The translations under genes were made by a program, and so were the position numbers. From the NCBI GenBank assembly GCA_934725425.1, contig CAKVAX010000001.1:124001-188000 (forward strand): 64,000 bases of DNA, in the 5' to 3' direction. The notes under the pieces are model-generated. The model did no database searches. It was not told the DNA's origin and saw only the letters and a program-made list of their open reading frames with translations. The DNA is from an uncultured Eubacteriales bacterium. GTDB taxonomy: Bacteria; Bacillota; Clostridia; Oscillospirales; Acutalibacteraceae. Shown here one piece after another: positions 48,454 to 57,364 of the stretch (position 1 is the stretch's first letter; every line of letters starts with the position of its first letter).

Positions 48454-50052
48454 ATGAGAACAAAGAATTCTTTGATGAATATATCTATAAGCATTATGTC
48501 GTATGGCATAATTATGCTTGGTGGATTTATTACTCGAGGTAAAATTACTAAAATCTTAGGGATGGATTTTGTAGGACTCAACACTTACTTTGAAATGGTA
48601 GTGTCCATCCTTGCTATTGCTGAACTCGGATTGGGAGTTGGGATTGTTTATAAACTTTATAAACCGATTGCCGAGAAGCAGTGGGACAAGGTTTCGGTGA
48701 TTCTTTGTTTTTTGCGCCGTTGTTATATTTTTATAGCTATTATTATTTCGGCACTGGCGCTGGCATCATCTTATTCGGTTATTACTTCGGTGGGAGAAGA
48801 TTTTTCTAAGATATGGCTTTTGAAAATTTATGTGCTCTATATTATTGATTTATTGTCGTCATACCTATATTCTCATAAAAGGTCGATGTTTATTGCAGAC
48901 CAAAAAAGTTATGTCAACAATGCCATTCATATATTTGCACAGCTTGGAATGTTTATATCTCAAATTTTGGTGTTAAATTTATTTCATTCTTTTGAGCTGT
49001 ACTTAATTTGCAGAATAGTTTCCAGATTGGCAGAAAATATTTTTATTTCCTATAAATTTAATAAGAAATATAGTTTTATAAATTTAAAAACCAGTGAAAA
49101 TATTTCCGGAGTTGAAAAGAAAGACCTTTTCAAAAATATGAAAGCTTTACTTTTCCACAAAATTTCGGGATTCGGTACCAACAGTATTTCTGTTTTTATA
49201 ATAATGAAAGTAGAAAAGTTGCGTGGCGCCGGTATATTTAGTAACTATAATTTGATATCTACCGCTTTGACTACCGTTACGAGTGAAATTTTTAACGGTA
49301 TATCAGCTAGTTTTGGTAGCCTTTTGGGTACTTCCGATAGAAATAAAATATATAAAAATTTTAAAATGCTATATTTTTTAAATTTTCTGATGTATTCTTT
49401 TATTACCCCAACTTTTATTTGTCTTATAACTCCTTTTGTTGTCCTATGGACAGGTAGTAATTCTATTTTTCCTATAAGTACCGCGGTTTCAATCGCTGCT
49501 TACTTATACATATACGGAATGAGGCAGTCAATAGGAATGGTAAAAGTAAGCGCCGGAATATACGATCAGGACAAATATTTATCTTTGGTAGGGCTTTTTA
49601 TAACTTGTTTTTCTTCATATATTCTGTCTCCCTATCTAGGTGTGGCGGGAGTTATGATAGGAAATATTTTAGGAATGTTACTGGTTCCGTATTGGGTGCA
49701 GCCTTATCTTGTATATAATGAAATTTTTAAGAAAAAATCAGTAATATTCTATCATTTAAAATTTATGTTATATACTGCTTTGACAGCTGTTTATGGTTTT
49801 ATTTGTTATGAAATTTGTGATTTTGTAAATCGTTTTGAAATCACAAATCAAGTTTCTTTATTTATAAAAAATTCAATGCAGTTGATGCATAAAGGTTTAA
49901 ATATAAACACTATGTTCATCGCTCAGATAATAGTAAATTTGTTTATATGCATTTTGGTACCAAATATTTTAAATATAATTATTTTCTTCAGGACTTCTGA
50001 GTTCAGGGATTTATATGCTGTTGCAAAAAGCTTTATAAGAAGAAAAAAATAA
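48454..50052 (+). CDS. Wzx-like polysaccharide flippase
   Basis: A 532-residue membrane protein of the polysaccharide biosynthesis/MOP superfamily with about 12 to 14 hydrophobic segments. The N-terminal SIMSYGIIMLGGFITRGKITKILG is typical. Its long hydrophilic loops and the late hydrophobic pairs are normal for Wzx. It would flip undecaprenyl-linked repeat units to the outer face. It ends the glycan cluster, 15 bases before the FHA-SEDS gene, implying shared transcription with wall synthesis genes. Confidence 0.86.
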   Translation: MRTKNSLMNISISIMSYGIIMLGGFITRGKITKILGMDFVGLNTYFEMVVSILAIAELGLGVGIVYKLYKPIAEKQWDKVSVILCFLRRCYIFIAIIISALALASSYSVITSVGEDFSKIWLLKIYVLYIIDLLSSYLYSHKRSMFIADQKSYVNNAIHIFAQLGMFISQILVLNLFHSFELYLICRIVSRLAENIFISYKFNKKYSFINLKTSENISGVEKKDLFKNMKALLFHKISGFGTNSISVFIIMKVEKLRGAGIFSNYNLISTALTTVTSEIFNGISASFGSLLGTSDRNKIYKNFKMLYFLNFLMYSFITPTFICLITPFVVLWTGSNSIFPISTAVSIAAYLYIYGMRQSIGMVKVSAGIYDQDKYLSLVGLFITCFSSYILSPYLGVAGVMIGNILGMLLVPYWVQPYLVYNEIFKKKSVIFYHLKFMLYTALTAVYGFICYEICDFVNRFEITNQVSLFIKNSMQLMHKGLNINTMFIAQIIVNLFICILVPNILNIIIFFRTSEFRDLYAVAKSFIRRKK

Positions 50053-50067
50053 AGGAGTGATAATCGT

Positions 50068-51720
50068 ATGGACGCGATGCTTCCACTGATTATTTACTTT
50101 GTTCAAATAACTCTTCCTTTTTTAGGTGTATTAATAGTATGCTGCTCTTTCAGATCTCTTTTTTCAAATCTTAGCTCAAAGCACCCCCTAATTGCTCTTG
50201 TGAACAAATCAACAGGTGAAAAAATTCCGATAGTGTATTGGGAAAATTCCATAGGTAGGGACAGACACTGTGATGTGGTGGTAAATAATCCCACTGTTTC
50301 GAGAGATCACGCTGTGCTTTATAGGCGAGATGAAGGCTGGATTATCTCAGATACAAATTCTAAGGGCGGAATTTATTTAAACGGAAAGCTTTTAAAAAAT
50401 GATGAAAAGGTTTACATAGATGATATTATAAAAATCGGAGGTATAGAATACGAATTAAAGAAAGCCGACGTTTTTAGCAAATCCCGAAGATTAAATTCTA
50501 AAAATAAAGAAAAGTTTTCAGCAAATTTTTCTTTGGTAATTTTGATAACTGTTTTTAATATTTTAGCAAGTGGTATTCTTTGCTTTTCCGGGGGCTCTTT
50601 TAATCCCTCTGCGTTATATATTTTGGCTGCGCTGTCTTTGATTTTGTGGGGAACATTTGCGGCTAACAGATATATTTTCAGGAGGAAAAATTTTGAATTA
50701 GAAGCTCTTGGAATATTTTTAAGCGGAATAGGAATTTTAACTGCCGGTGGAGCAGGAAATACAGATGTGCATGTTCAAATTATATCCTTGGTAGTGGGAA
50801 TAGTGTTTTTTGAATTTATTTTGATGTTTATCAAAGACCCTGATTTAGCTATGAAATTTAGACCGTACATTGCATTGGCGGCAATTCTACTTTTAGCTGT
50901 CAATTTGGTATTCGGTAAAGTGAAAAATGGTTCTCAAAATTGGATTATGCTGGGAGGACTTTCATTTCAGCCTTCTGAACTTGTAAAAGTTGCGTTTGTG
51001 TTCTTTGGTTCATCCACATTAAAAGGTATACAAACGACCAAAAATTTAACGGGATTTATTTTATTTTCTGCTTTATGTATGGGTGCGCTTTTTTTGATGG
51101 GAGATTTCGGAACCGCTTGCATATTTTTTGTGACCTTCATTCTTATTTCGTTCATGAGATCAGGAAGCATACGAACAGTTATATTAACCTGTTCGGCTGC
51201 TGCCCTTGGAGTTGGACTAATTCTTAAGTTTAAGCCTTATATAGTTTCCAGATTTTCTGCTTGGCGACATGTTTGGGAGCATGTAAATGATACCGGATAT
51301 CAGCAGACTAGAGTTTTGACATATGCTGCAAGCGGAGGCATGTTGGGTCTGGGATTAGGAAAAGGATGCCTAAAAAATGTTTTTGCTTCCACTAGCGATT
51401 TGATGTTTGGCATGATTTGCGAAGAATGGGGATTGATAATGGCTATGCTGGTTCTTACAGCTATAGCGTTTATAGGTGTATATGCCAGAAGCGCAAGCAT
51501 AAGGAGTAGATCGGCGTTTTATTCGATTGCTTCTTGTTGTGGAGCCGGGATGCTTGTTTTTCAAATGATGCTTAATGTTTTTGGAGTAGTGGATATTTTT
51601 CCTCTTACGGGTGTCACGCTTCCTTTTATAAGTTTAGGAGGCTCTAGTTTAATTTCTGTCTGGGGATTGCTTGCATTTATAAAAGCTTCTGACGAAAGAA
51701 CATATGCCCTAAAAAGATAA
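50068..51720 (+). CDS. SEDS-family peptidoglycan polymerase with N-terminal FHA domain
   Basis: A 550-residue fusion. After one membrane helix, an FHA domain covers about residues 50-128 (ENSIGRDRHCDVVVNNPTVSRDH, GIYLNGKLL), which binds phosphothreonine. From about 155 a FtsW/RodA/SpoVE-type SEDS domain follows with the hallmark FQPSELVK, and the later SGGMLGLGLGKG and FPLTGVTLPFISLGGSS loops. SEDS proteins polymerise lipid II with a class B PBP, encoded next. Fusion with FHA implies control by a PASTA-type Ser/Thr kinase. IreB, a target of such kinases, is also in this window. Confidence 0.92.
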   Translation: MDAMLPLIIYFVQITLPFLGVLIVCCSFRSLFSNLSSKHPLIALVNKSTGEKIPIVYWENSIGRDRHCDVVVNNPTVSRDHAVLYRRDEGWIISDTNSKGGIYLNGKLLKNDEKVYIDDIIKIGGIEYELKKADVFSKSRRLNSKNKEKFSANFSLVILITVFNILASGILCFSGGSFNPSALYILAALSLILWGTFAANRYIFRRKNFELEALGIFLSGIGILTAGGAGNTDVHVQIISLVVGIVFFEFILMFIKDPDLAMKFRPYIALAAILLLAVNLVFGKVKNGSQNWIMLGGLSFQPSELVKVAFVFFGSSTLKGIQTTKNLTGFILFSALCMGALFLMGDFGTACIFFVTFILISFMRSGSIRTVILTCSAAALGVGLILKFKPYIVSRFSAWRHVWEHVNDTGYQQTRVLTYAASGGMLGLGLGKGCLKNVFASTSDLMFGMICEEWGLIMAMLVLTAIAFIGVYARSASIRSRSAFYSIASCCGAGMLVFQMMLNVFGVVDIFPLTGVTLPFISLGGSSLISVWGLLAFIKASDERTYALKR

Positions 51721-51745
51721 AGTAATTAAAAAGAGGCGATTAGAA

Positions 51746-53128
51746 ATGAGAAATACAAAAGTTAGATCCATACTTCTTTATATACTCATATTTATATTTT
51801 TTGCAGGGATGTCTTTTTTTATATACGAATTTTCTACAGAGGCCGGAGAATGGGCCTTTTCTCCTATCAATAAACATATTTCCGAAGGAGGAATGACAGG
51901 AGGAAAAATTGTAGACGCTAATGGCGTGGTACTTGCGGAAACAGCAAATGGAAAAAGAATTTATAATGAAAATGAAGGAATTCGGAGAGCAATGCTTCAT
52001 ACCGTTGGCGACGGTTCTGTTTTGATTCCTACTTCCGTCCAAAGCAGATATAGTGATGAGTTATTTGGATATAATTTTATAACCGGATTCGGTGCTCCTC
52101 ATGTCCTTAATAATAATAAAAATCTAAAGCTTACATTGGACAGTAATATTTGTTCCAACGTGGCGAAAAGTTTCAAAAATCAAAAAGGAGCAGCGATAGC
52201 TTATAATTATTTAACCGGCAAAGTAATATGTATGGTAAGCCTGCCCAATTATGACATAAATAACAGACCGGATTTGCAACTGGACGATGATGGAAAGTAC
52301 GAAGGTGTCTACATTAATCGAGCGATTTCTTCTATTTATACTCCCGGGTCTATTTTTAAAATTTTTACAACTGCAGCTGCGATAGATTTGATAGACAATG
52401 TGGAAAAAAGAACTTTTGAGTGCAATAAAGTAAAAATCGTGGACGGAGAAAAAATAACTTGTATGTCAAGTCACGGAAAAATAAATCTTAGAGATGCACT
52501 AGCAAAATCCTGCGATATCGTTTTTGGAGATTTGGCAATAGAGCTCGGAAAAAATAATATGAAAGAAAAAATGAAGGAATTTGGTTTTAATAAGCCGCAA
52601 TATTTTGAATCCGTAAAGGTTGCGCAAAGTAAATATGAAATAGATGATGCAACCAGAGGCGACCTAGGGTGGTCGGGAATAGGGCAGTATAAGGATCAAG
52701 TCAGTCCTTTGCACATGCTTCGCGTAATGGGAGCGATTGCCAATAAAGGTATGTCTGTTGAACCTTTTATTGTGGATTCTACATTTTTTGACGGTTCAAA
52801 TGAAGATTCATATAATTTTTCTAAAGGTCAATCAACATCATTAATGAAAAGTGAAACTGCTGAAAAACTTAAAGAAATGATGCGTTATACTATGAAAAAT
52901 CAGTATAAGGATTCTATGTTTGGCGGAATCGAAATGTGTGCTAAAACAGGAACAGCTGAAGTTGGAGAAGGAAAAAAACCTCACGGTTGGATGGTAGGTT
53001 TTTCGTATGATAAAACATTTCCGGTGGCGTTTTCTGTTGTGGTTGAAAATGGGGATTTTGGGATACGTTCTGCCGGACCGATTGCTTCCGGCATGATTAG
53101 AGACATAAAGAAAAATTATAAAATATAA
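51746..53128 (+). CDS. Class B penicillin-binding protein
   Basis: A 460-residue transpeptidase with one N-terminal membrane helix (residues 8-28). The active-site serine lies in YTPGSIFKIF near residue 199 (SXXK), and KTGTAEVGEG near 400 is the KTG motif. The second motif, normally SXN, reads SCD in AKSCDIVFG near residue 251. It lacks the long dimerisation domain of large PBP2s and resembles the PbpA partner of FtsW-like proteins. It crosslinks strands made by the SEDS protein encoded just before. Confidence 0.92.
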   Translation: MRNTKVRSILLYILIFIFFAGMSFFIYEFSTEAGEWAFSPINKHISEGGMTGGKIVDANGVVLAETANGKRIYNENEGIRRAMLHTVGDGSVLIPTSVQSRYSDELFGYNFITGFGAPHVLNNNKNLKLTLDSNICSNVAKSFKNQKGAAIAYNYLTGKVICMVSLPNYDINNRPDLQLDDDGKYEGVYINRAISSIYTPGSIFKIFTTAAAIDLIDNVEKRTFECNKVKIVDGEKITCMSSHGKINLRDALAKSCDIVFGDLAIELGKNNMKEKMKEFGFNKPQYFESVKVAQSKYEIDDATRGDLGWSGIGQYKDQVSPLHMLRVMGAIANKGMSVEPFIVDSTFFDGSNEDSYNFSKGQSTSLMKSETAEKLKEMMRYTMKNQYKDSMFGGIEMCAKTGTAEVGEGKKPHGWMVGFSYDKTFPVAFSVVVENGDFGIRSAGPIASGMIRDIKKNYKI

Positions 53129-53162
53129 GTTTTTTTATAAAAAATAATGTTTTCAAATATTC

Positions 53163-53191
53163 TTGACTTTTTAAAAGCTTTGATATAACAT
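53163..53191 (+). promoter_or_regulatory. Promoter of the ABC exporter genes
   Basis: TTGACT (53163-53168), a 17-base spacer and TAACAT (53186-53191), 47 bases before the ATG. Confidence 0.5.
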
Positions 53192-53237
53192 GGCTATGTA
53201 TGGTAGATAAAATAAAGTATAAATAAGGAGGAATATT

Positions 53238-54212
53238 ATGGATCAAAATATTGGTAATGTGGGCGATAACGCGGAAGTTCAAAATAGTGCTGAATTTTCC
53301 GAAAACTACGTACTTGAAACTATTGGCTTGACAAAGACATATTCTCGCAAGAATGTGGTAAATAACCTTAATATGAAAATAAGGAAGGGTGACATATACG
53401 GTTTCATAGGAAAAAATGGTGCAGGTAAAACCACAACCATAAAGATGATAACCGGCATGATTTCACCTTCTTCAGGTAGTATTAAGCTTTTTGGTAAAGA
53501 AAAATTATCAGATTCCAGAAAAAAAATAGGATGTATAATCGAAAATCCTGCTTTTTATCCTTATATGAGCGCTCATGATAATATCGAAGCTCAACGCCTT
53601 TTAAAAGGAGTTAAGGATAAATCTATAACTAATGAACTTTTAGAAATTGTAGGGCTTAAAAATGTTGGCAAGAAAAAGTTAAAAAATTTCTCACTTGGTA
53701 TGAAACAAAGGCTTGCTATAGCTTTAGCACTTGTCGGTGATCCTGAAATATTGCTTTTGGATGAACCTATAAATGGTTTAGATCCTTCCGGAATCAAAGA
53801 AATAAGAGAATTGGTTTTGAAATTGAGCAAAGAAGCTGGAATTACAGTTTTGATTTCTAGCCATATATTGAGCGAACTTACTAAAATATCGTCAGCTTAC
53901 GGAGTTATTAAAGATGGAGATTTGATTGCGCAATTTACTAAAGAAGAATTAGAGCAAAAAGTAAGGCCCAATCTTAAAATTAGAGTTAATGATTTGGAAA
54001 AATCTGTAGAAATTTTAAAAGAAGTATTCCCTGAAATAGATCTGGATATTGTTGACGACGAAATTGTAATTTACAATATGACCGATGATTTCAGAACTAT
54101 TACAAATGTTTTGGAAGATTCTGAAATAATTATACAATCTTTATCCAAGAGCGAAGGAGATTATGAAAATTATTTCATAAGTCTTATGGAAGGAGAAATT
54201 AAAGATGAGTAA
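53238..54212 (+). CDS. BcrA-type ABC exporter ATP-binding protein
   Basis: A 324-residue ATPase of the bacitracin/lantibiotic immunity type. Walker A GKNGAGKTTTIK near residue 57, the signature FSLGMKQRLAIALALVG near 155, and Walker B LLLDEPINGLDPSG near 175 are visible. A C-terminal extension of about 80 residues follows. Its permease overlaps the stop by eight bases. Such pairs export peptides or confer self-resistance. A double-glycine-leader S41 protein is encoded just downstream, after a terminator. Confidence 0.92.
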   Translation: MDQNIGNVGDNAEVQNSAEFSENYVLETIGLTKTYSRKNVVNNLNMKIRKGDIYGFIGKNGAGKTTTIKMITGMISPSSGSIKLFGKEKLSDSRKKIGCIIENPAFYPYMSAHDNIEAQRLLKGVKDKSITNELLEIVGLKNVGKKKLKNFSLGMKQRLAIALALVGDPEILLLDEPINGLDPSGIKEIRELVLKLSKEAGITVLISSHILSELTKISSAYGVIKDGDLIAQFTKEELEQKVRPNLKIRVNDLEKSVEILKEVFPEIDLDIVDDEIVIYNMTDDFRTITNVLEDSEIIIQSLSKSEGDYENYFISLMEGEIKDE

Positions 54213-54981
54213 TTTACTTAAGTATGATTTTTATAAATTGATTCGCAGCAAATCTTTTTATATTTGTTTTGTGATATCACTTTTGATTTCGGGACTGAGC
54301 GTTTATTTGTGTGCCTGGGGATATAATCAAACGGGATATAATATGTTTAAACCGTATGACAGTATTATGGGTATTTCTGATGGATTGGCTTCTTCTGTTT
54401 TGCTAATGATTATAGCTGTTGTTATTTTTATTCCTTCGGATTTTAGTTTTGGAACAATAAAAAATATGATTTCTTCAGGAGCAAGCAGAGTAAATATCTA
54501 TCTTTCTAAATTGGTAGTTTCTTGCGCGATAGTTCTTTCCTATATGCTGGTAAATATGATATGTTGCGGCATAGTTGGAGGGATCATGGGCGAAGTCGGA
54601 GAATACACTCGAGACACATACCTAACAATGTTGAAGATGTTTGGGTATTCGCTTTTAGTTCAGCTGGCGTTGATTTCTATATGTGTTATGATTAGCTTTT
54701 TGGTTAGGAAGAAGAGTATTGTTATTACTCTAGCAATTTTGATAAATACCGTAGGCGTGGGCTTTATAGCACCTATTATAGATTTTTGTGTTAATCGTAT
54801 TCCTTCGGTGAAAGATTTTTCATCGATAAAATATTTCCCCGGTTCATACCTCACTGTGGGAATGAGCATAGATTCGATGCCGAAAAACGATTTAATAACT
54901 TCTCTGATAGTATGCGGTGTGTATATTGTTGCTTGTTCGTTGATCGGGATTCTTGTTTTTAGAAAAGTAGACATAGACTAA
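54205..54981 (+). CDS. ABC exporter permease, BcrB/ABC-2 type
   Basis: A 258-residue membrane protein with about six hydrophobic segments. The first is near residues 15-38, the next near 63-82, and the last near 230-250. The family pattern includes FSFGTIKNMISSGASRVNIYLSKL just after the second segment. It forms the channel for the ATPase encoded before it. The substrate is unknown: membrane-active peptide export or resistance is the usual role. It ends at a strong terminator. Confidence 0.85.
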   Translation: MSNLLKYDFYKLIRSKSFYICFVISLLISGLSVYLCAWGYNQTGYNMFKPYDSIMGISDGLASSVLLMIIAVVIFIPSDFSFGTIKNMISSGASRVNIYLSKLVVSCAIVLSYMLVNMICCGIVGGIMGEVGEYTRDTYLTMLKMFGYSLLVQLALISICVMISFLVRKKSIVITLAILINTVGVGFIAPIIDFCVNRIPSVKDFSSIKYFPGSYLTVGMSIDSMPKNDLITSLIVCGVYIVACSLIGILVFRKVDID

Positions 54982-54997
54982 TATATTATTTAGTTTT

Positions 54998-55034
54998 AGA
55001 ACCCTCACTTGTAATTAAAGTGGGGGTTCTTGAT
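54998..55034 (+). terminator. Terminator after the ABC exporter
   Basis: A 13-base stem with one G-U pair (54998-55010 with 55018-55030), then a short T-containing tail. Confidence 0.72.
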
Positions 55035-55089
55035 ATCTATATTTAAAAATGTTACAATATAATTGCAAAAAGTAAGGAGGTTTTATATT

Positions 55090-56517
55090 ATGAGCACAAA
55101 AGAAAATTTTAAATTTAATCTTGGAAATTTTGAAGAACAAATTTTTAACTTTGCAAACGAAGAAGAAAAGTTAAGTATGGAAGACTTAGAGAAAATTTCC
55201 GGCGGTAGTTTAAATAATAAATTTTTAGCAGGTTCGTTGGCGAGCTTGATGATGCTTACAGGGACAGGTCTGACCACCAATATCCATGCTGAAAAAGTGC
55301 CGTCCCAGGGTTACGCAGTAAACGTTAATCAAAACGATGAAATAAAATATTTCACTAAAGAACAAGTTATCGAAGATATAAATTACACTCTTGATACAAT
55401 AAAAAGCTTTCATATGGCGTGTAGAAATGGTTTGCCTAAAGAAGTTGAAGAACAAAGAAATCTAGAAATTAAAAATCTTTCTGAGAGCACAAGCACGATT
55501 GATGAGTGGAGGATAATTTCTCGCATACTTGCCAGATTTCATGATGCCCACACTAAGATTCTAGGACCTAAAATTTTTTACAGTAAACTTCCTTTTAGTG
55601 TAAAATCTGAAGGCGATAGACTTTATTGCGAAGATGGCGAATTCAAAGGTGCAGAGATAACTGAAATAAATGGAATGAAGATTTCTGATATCTATGAAAA
55701 TTTCAAGCTTAATTTTTCATATGAAATTGAAGAGTGGCCACACGCAATTTTTTTCAAAATGGGTATGCTGCAATCACATCTCGCAATAGCCGGCATAGAT
55801 ACTTTAAAACCTATGGAATTCACTTTCAAAACTAAAAATGGCGTGATAAAAAAAGAAATTGAGTTTGTTAATGGCCAAAGAAAATATACATCACTTGAGA
55901 ATGTTTCGTATAAAATTGATAAGGAAAACAGTGTGGGTATTCTTACAATTAATAGCTGCTGTTATGATGATAATTATCGTAATACAGTAGATAAATTTTT
56001 TGCTGACGTTGAGGCAAATAAAGTAAAGAATGTGGTCGTGGACTTAAGGCAAAACGTTGGTGGAGACAGCAAGATAATAAATTATTTTTCACGCTATCTC
56101 AATAATATAAAAGATGTAAAATTAGGTAAAATCGAAGGTGTCCGAGAAACGTATTCAAGGTATTATACTGAAGATGAGGTTAAAAAAATTAAAATTAATA
56201 AAAATATGTTTAATGGCAAGATATTTATTTTAACCTCTAATTTTACGTTTAGTTCAGCAACGATGTTTGCAACGGTGTTTTCTGATAATAAATTGGCGAC
56301 TATAGTTGGTGAAGTGCCTGGAAATTCACCGACAAGTTATGGTGATGTAGGCGGTCGTGTGTTTAATACCCCGAATTCAAAATTGACATTTATGGGATCA
56401 GGTAAAAGGTTTTATCGCCCTGATGAAACCAAAGATCCCGAAAGATTAACTCCTGATGTACAAGTTCCCGCTGAGGAAGCCTTAAATAAAACATATGAAT
56501 TGATAAAATCAAATTAA
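55090..56517 (+). CDS. S41 peptidase with a double-glycine bacteriocin-type leader
   Basis: A 475-residue protein. The first 39 residues are an acidic leader ending LSMEDLEKISGG, the double-glycine consensus of peptides processed by C39 peptidase transporters. A hydrophobic stretch (FLAGSLASLMMLTGTGL) ending near IHA follows, so a Sec-type export is also possible. The remainder is an S41 (tail-specific/CtpA-like) peptidase: ARFHDAHTKI near residue 150 holds a histidine, VVVDLRQNVGG near 317 is typical, and SNFTFSSATMFA near 382 contains the nucleophilic serine. The ATG follows AAGGAGG. An enzyme using a bacteriocin leader is unusual. Confidence 0.82.
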   Translation: MSTKENFKFNLGNFEEQIFNFANEEEKLSMEDLEKISGGSLNNKFLAGSLASLMMLTGTGLTTNIHAEKVPSQGYAVNVNQNDEIKYFTKEQVIEDINYTLDTIKSFHMACRNGLPKEVEEQRNLEIKNLSESTSTIDEWRIISRILARFHDAHTKILGPKIFYSKLPFSVKSEGDRLYCEDGEFKGAEITEINGMKISDIYENFKLNFSYEIEEWPHAIFFKMGMLQSHLAIAGIDTLKPMEFTFKTKNGVIKKEIEFVNGQRKYTSLENVSYKIDKENSVGILTINSCCYDDNYRNTVDKFFADVEANKVKNVVVDLRQNVGGDSKIINYFSRYLNNIKDVKLGKIEGVRETYSRYYTEDEVKKIKINKNMFNGKIFILTSNFTFSSATMFATVFSDNKLATIVGEVPGNSPTSYGDVGGRVFNTPNSKLTFMGSGKRFYRPDETKDPERLTPDVQVPAEEALNKTYELIKSN

Positions 56518-56539
56518 TTTTAAGTCCATATAAAATTTT

Positions 56540-56570
56540 AACACTGCTCCTTTATGAAGCAGTGTTTTTT
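56540..56570. terminator. Terminator between the S41 peptidase gene and lgt
   Basis: A perfect 9-base stem (56540-56548 with 56558-56566) and TTTT tail on the plus strand. The lgt stop codon lies in its loop, so the hairpin probably serves both convergent genes. Confidence 0.78.
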
Positions 56571-57364
56571 AATTTTCTTATTAATATGTACGAAAAAGAG
56601 AATATGGATAATAATAAACTTAAAACAAAAGATACTTTTAAAGAAGTTCCCGGTATCAACAGGCTATCAGTTCTAAAAAGTTCTATAATTGCTCTTAACA
56701 AACTGTAAAGAAGCAGATATAAAGCAAATATATTTCCCTTGGGTAAGTTTTTTTTCTTGCTCACTAAATGTAATATTAAAAAGCAAACCAAACATCCCAA
56801 GGATTCATACAAAAAGCACGGATGAACTGTTTTAAATTCTGTATTTTCGCTACACATTCCCCACGGCAGGGATGTTTCTGACCCGAATGCCTCTTGATTT
56901 ACAAAATTTCCCCATCTTCCTATACATTGACCTATCACAACTCCGGTTGACATTAGGTCCAGCACAGAAAGCACATTTTTATTTTTTATTTTTGATATGA
57001 TTATTAAGCTCACAACTCCGCCTATTATTGCTCCGTAAATTGCTATTCCTCCGTGCGAAATTTTGAATATTTCTGAAGGATTTTTAAGGTAAAAATCTCC
57101 CGGATAAAAAATTATATAGTAAATTCTTGCGCATATTATGGCGACAAAAGAGGGGATGATTGTAAAATTGGATATATCATTTGAATTAAATCCAAAATCT
57201 TTTTTTCGAGATTCTATATAACTATATGCCAATAAAAAGCCGATTGAAATTATAATTCCGTACCAGTATATTTTAATCCCGGGGCATTGAAATGCTATGG
57301 GATTTATTTCTAAACCAATTCCCAGCCCCGGAAAAGAAACGTGGTAAGTAGCACTGTTCATCAT
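56552..57364 (-). CDS. lgt: Prolipoprotein diacylglyceryl transferase
   Basis: A 270-residue Lgt, the first lipoprotein-modifying enzyme, which moves diacylglycerol from phosphatidylglycerol to the lipobox cysteine. Seven membrane helices are expected. IYWYGIIISIGFLLAY, SHGGIAIYGAIIGG near residue 103 and the signature GRWGNFVNQEAFG near 150 are conserved. It overlaps the M16 gene upstream by four bases. It should process the lipoproteins encoded at 10426 and 31035. Confidence 0.95.
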   Translation of the reverse strand: MMNSATYHVSFPGLGIGLEINPIAFQCPGIKIYWYGIIISIGFLLAYSYIESRKKDFGFNSNDISNFTIIPSFVAIICARIYYIIFYPGDFYLKNPSEIFKISHGGIAIYGAIIGGVVSLIIISKIKNKNVLSVLDLMSTGVVIGQCIGRWGNFVNQEAFGSETSLPWGMCSENTEFKTVHPCFLYESLGCLVCFLILHLVSKKKNLPKGNIFALYLLLYSLLRAIIELFRTDSLLIPGTSLKVSFVLSLLLSIFSFSYILIRKLKNTAS

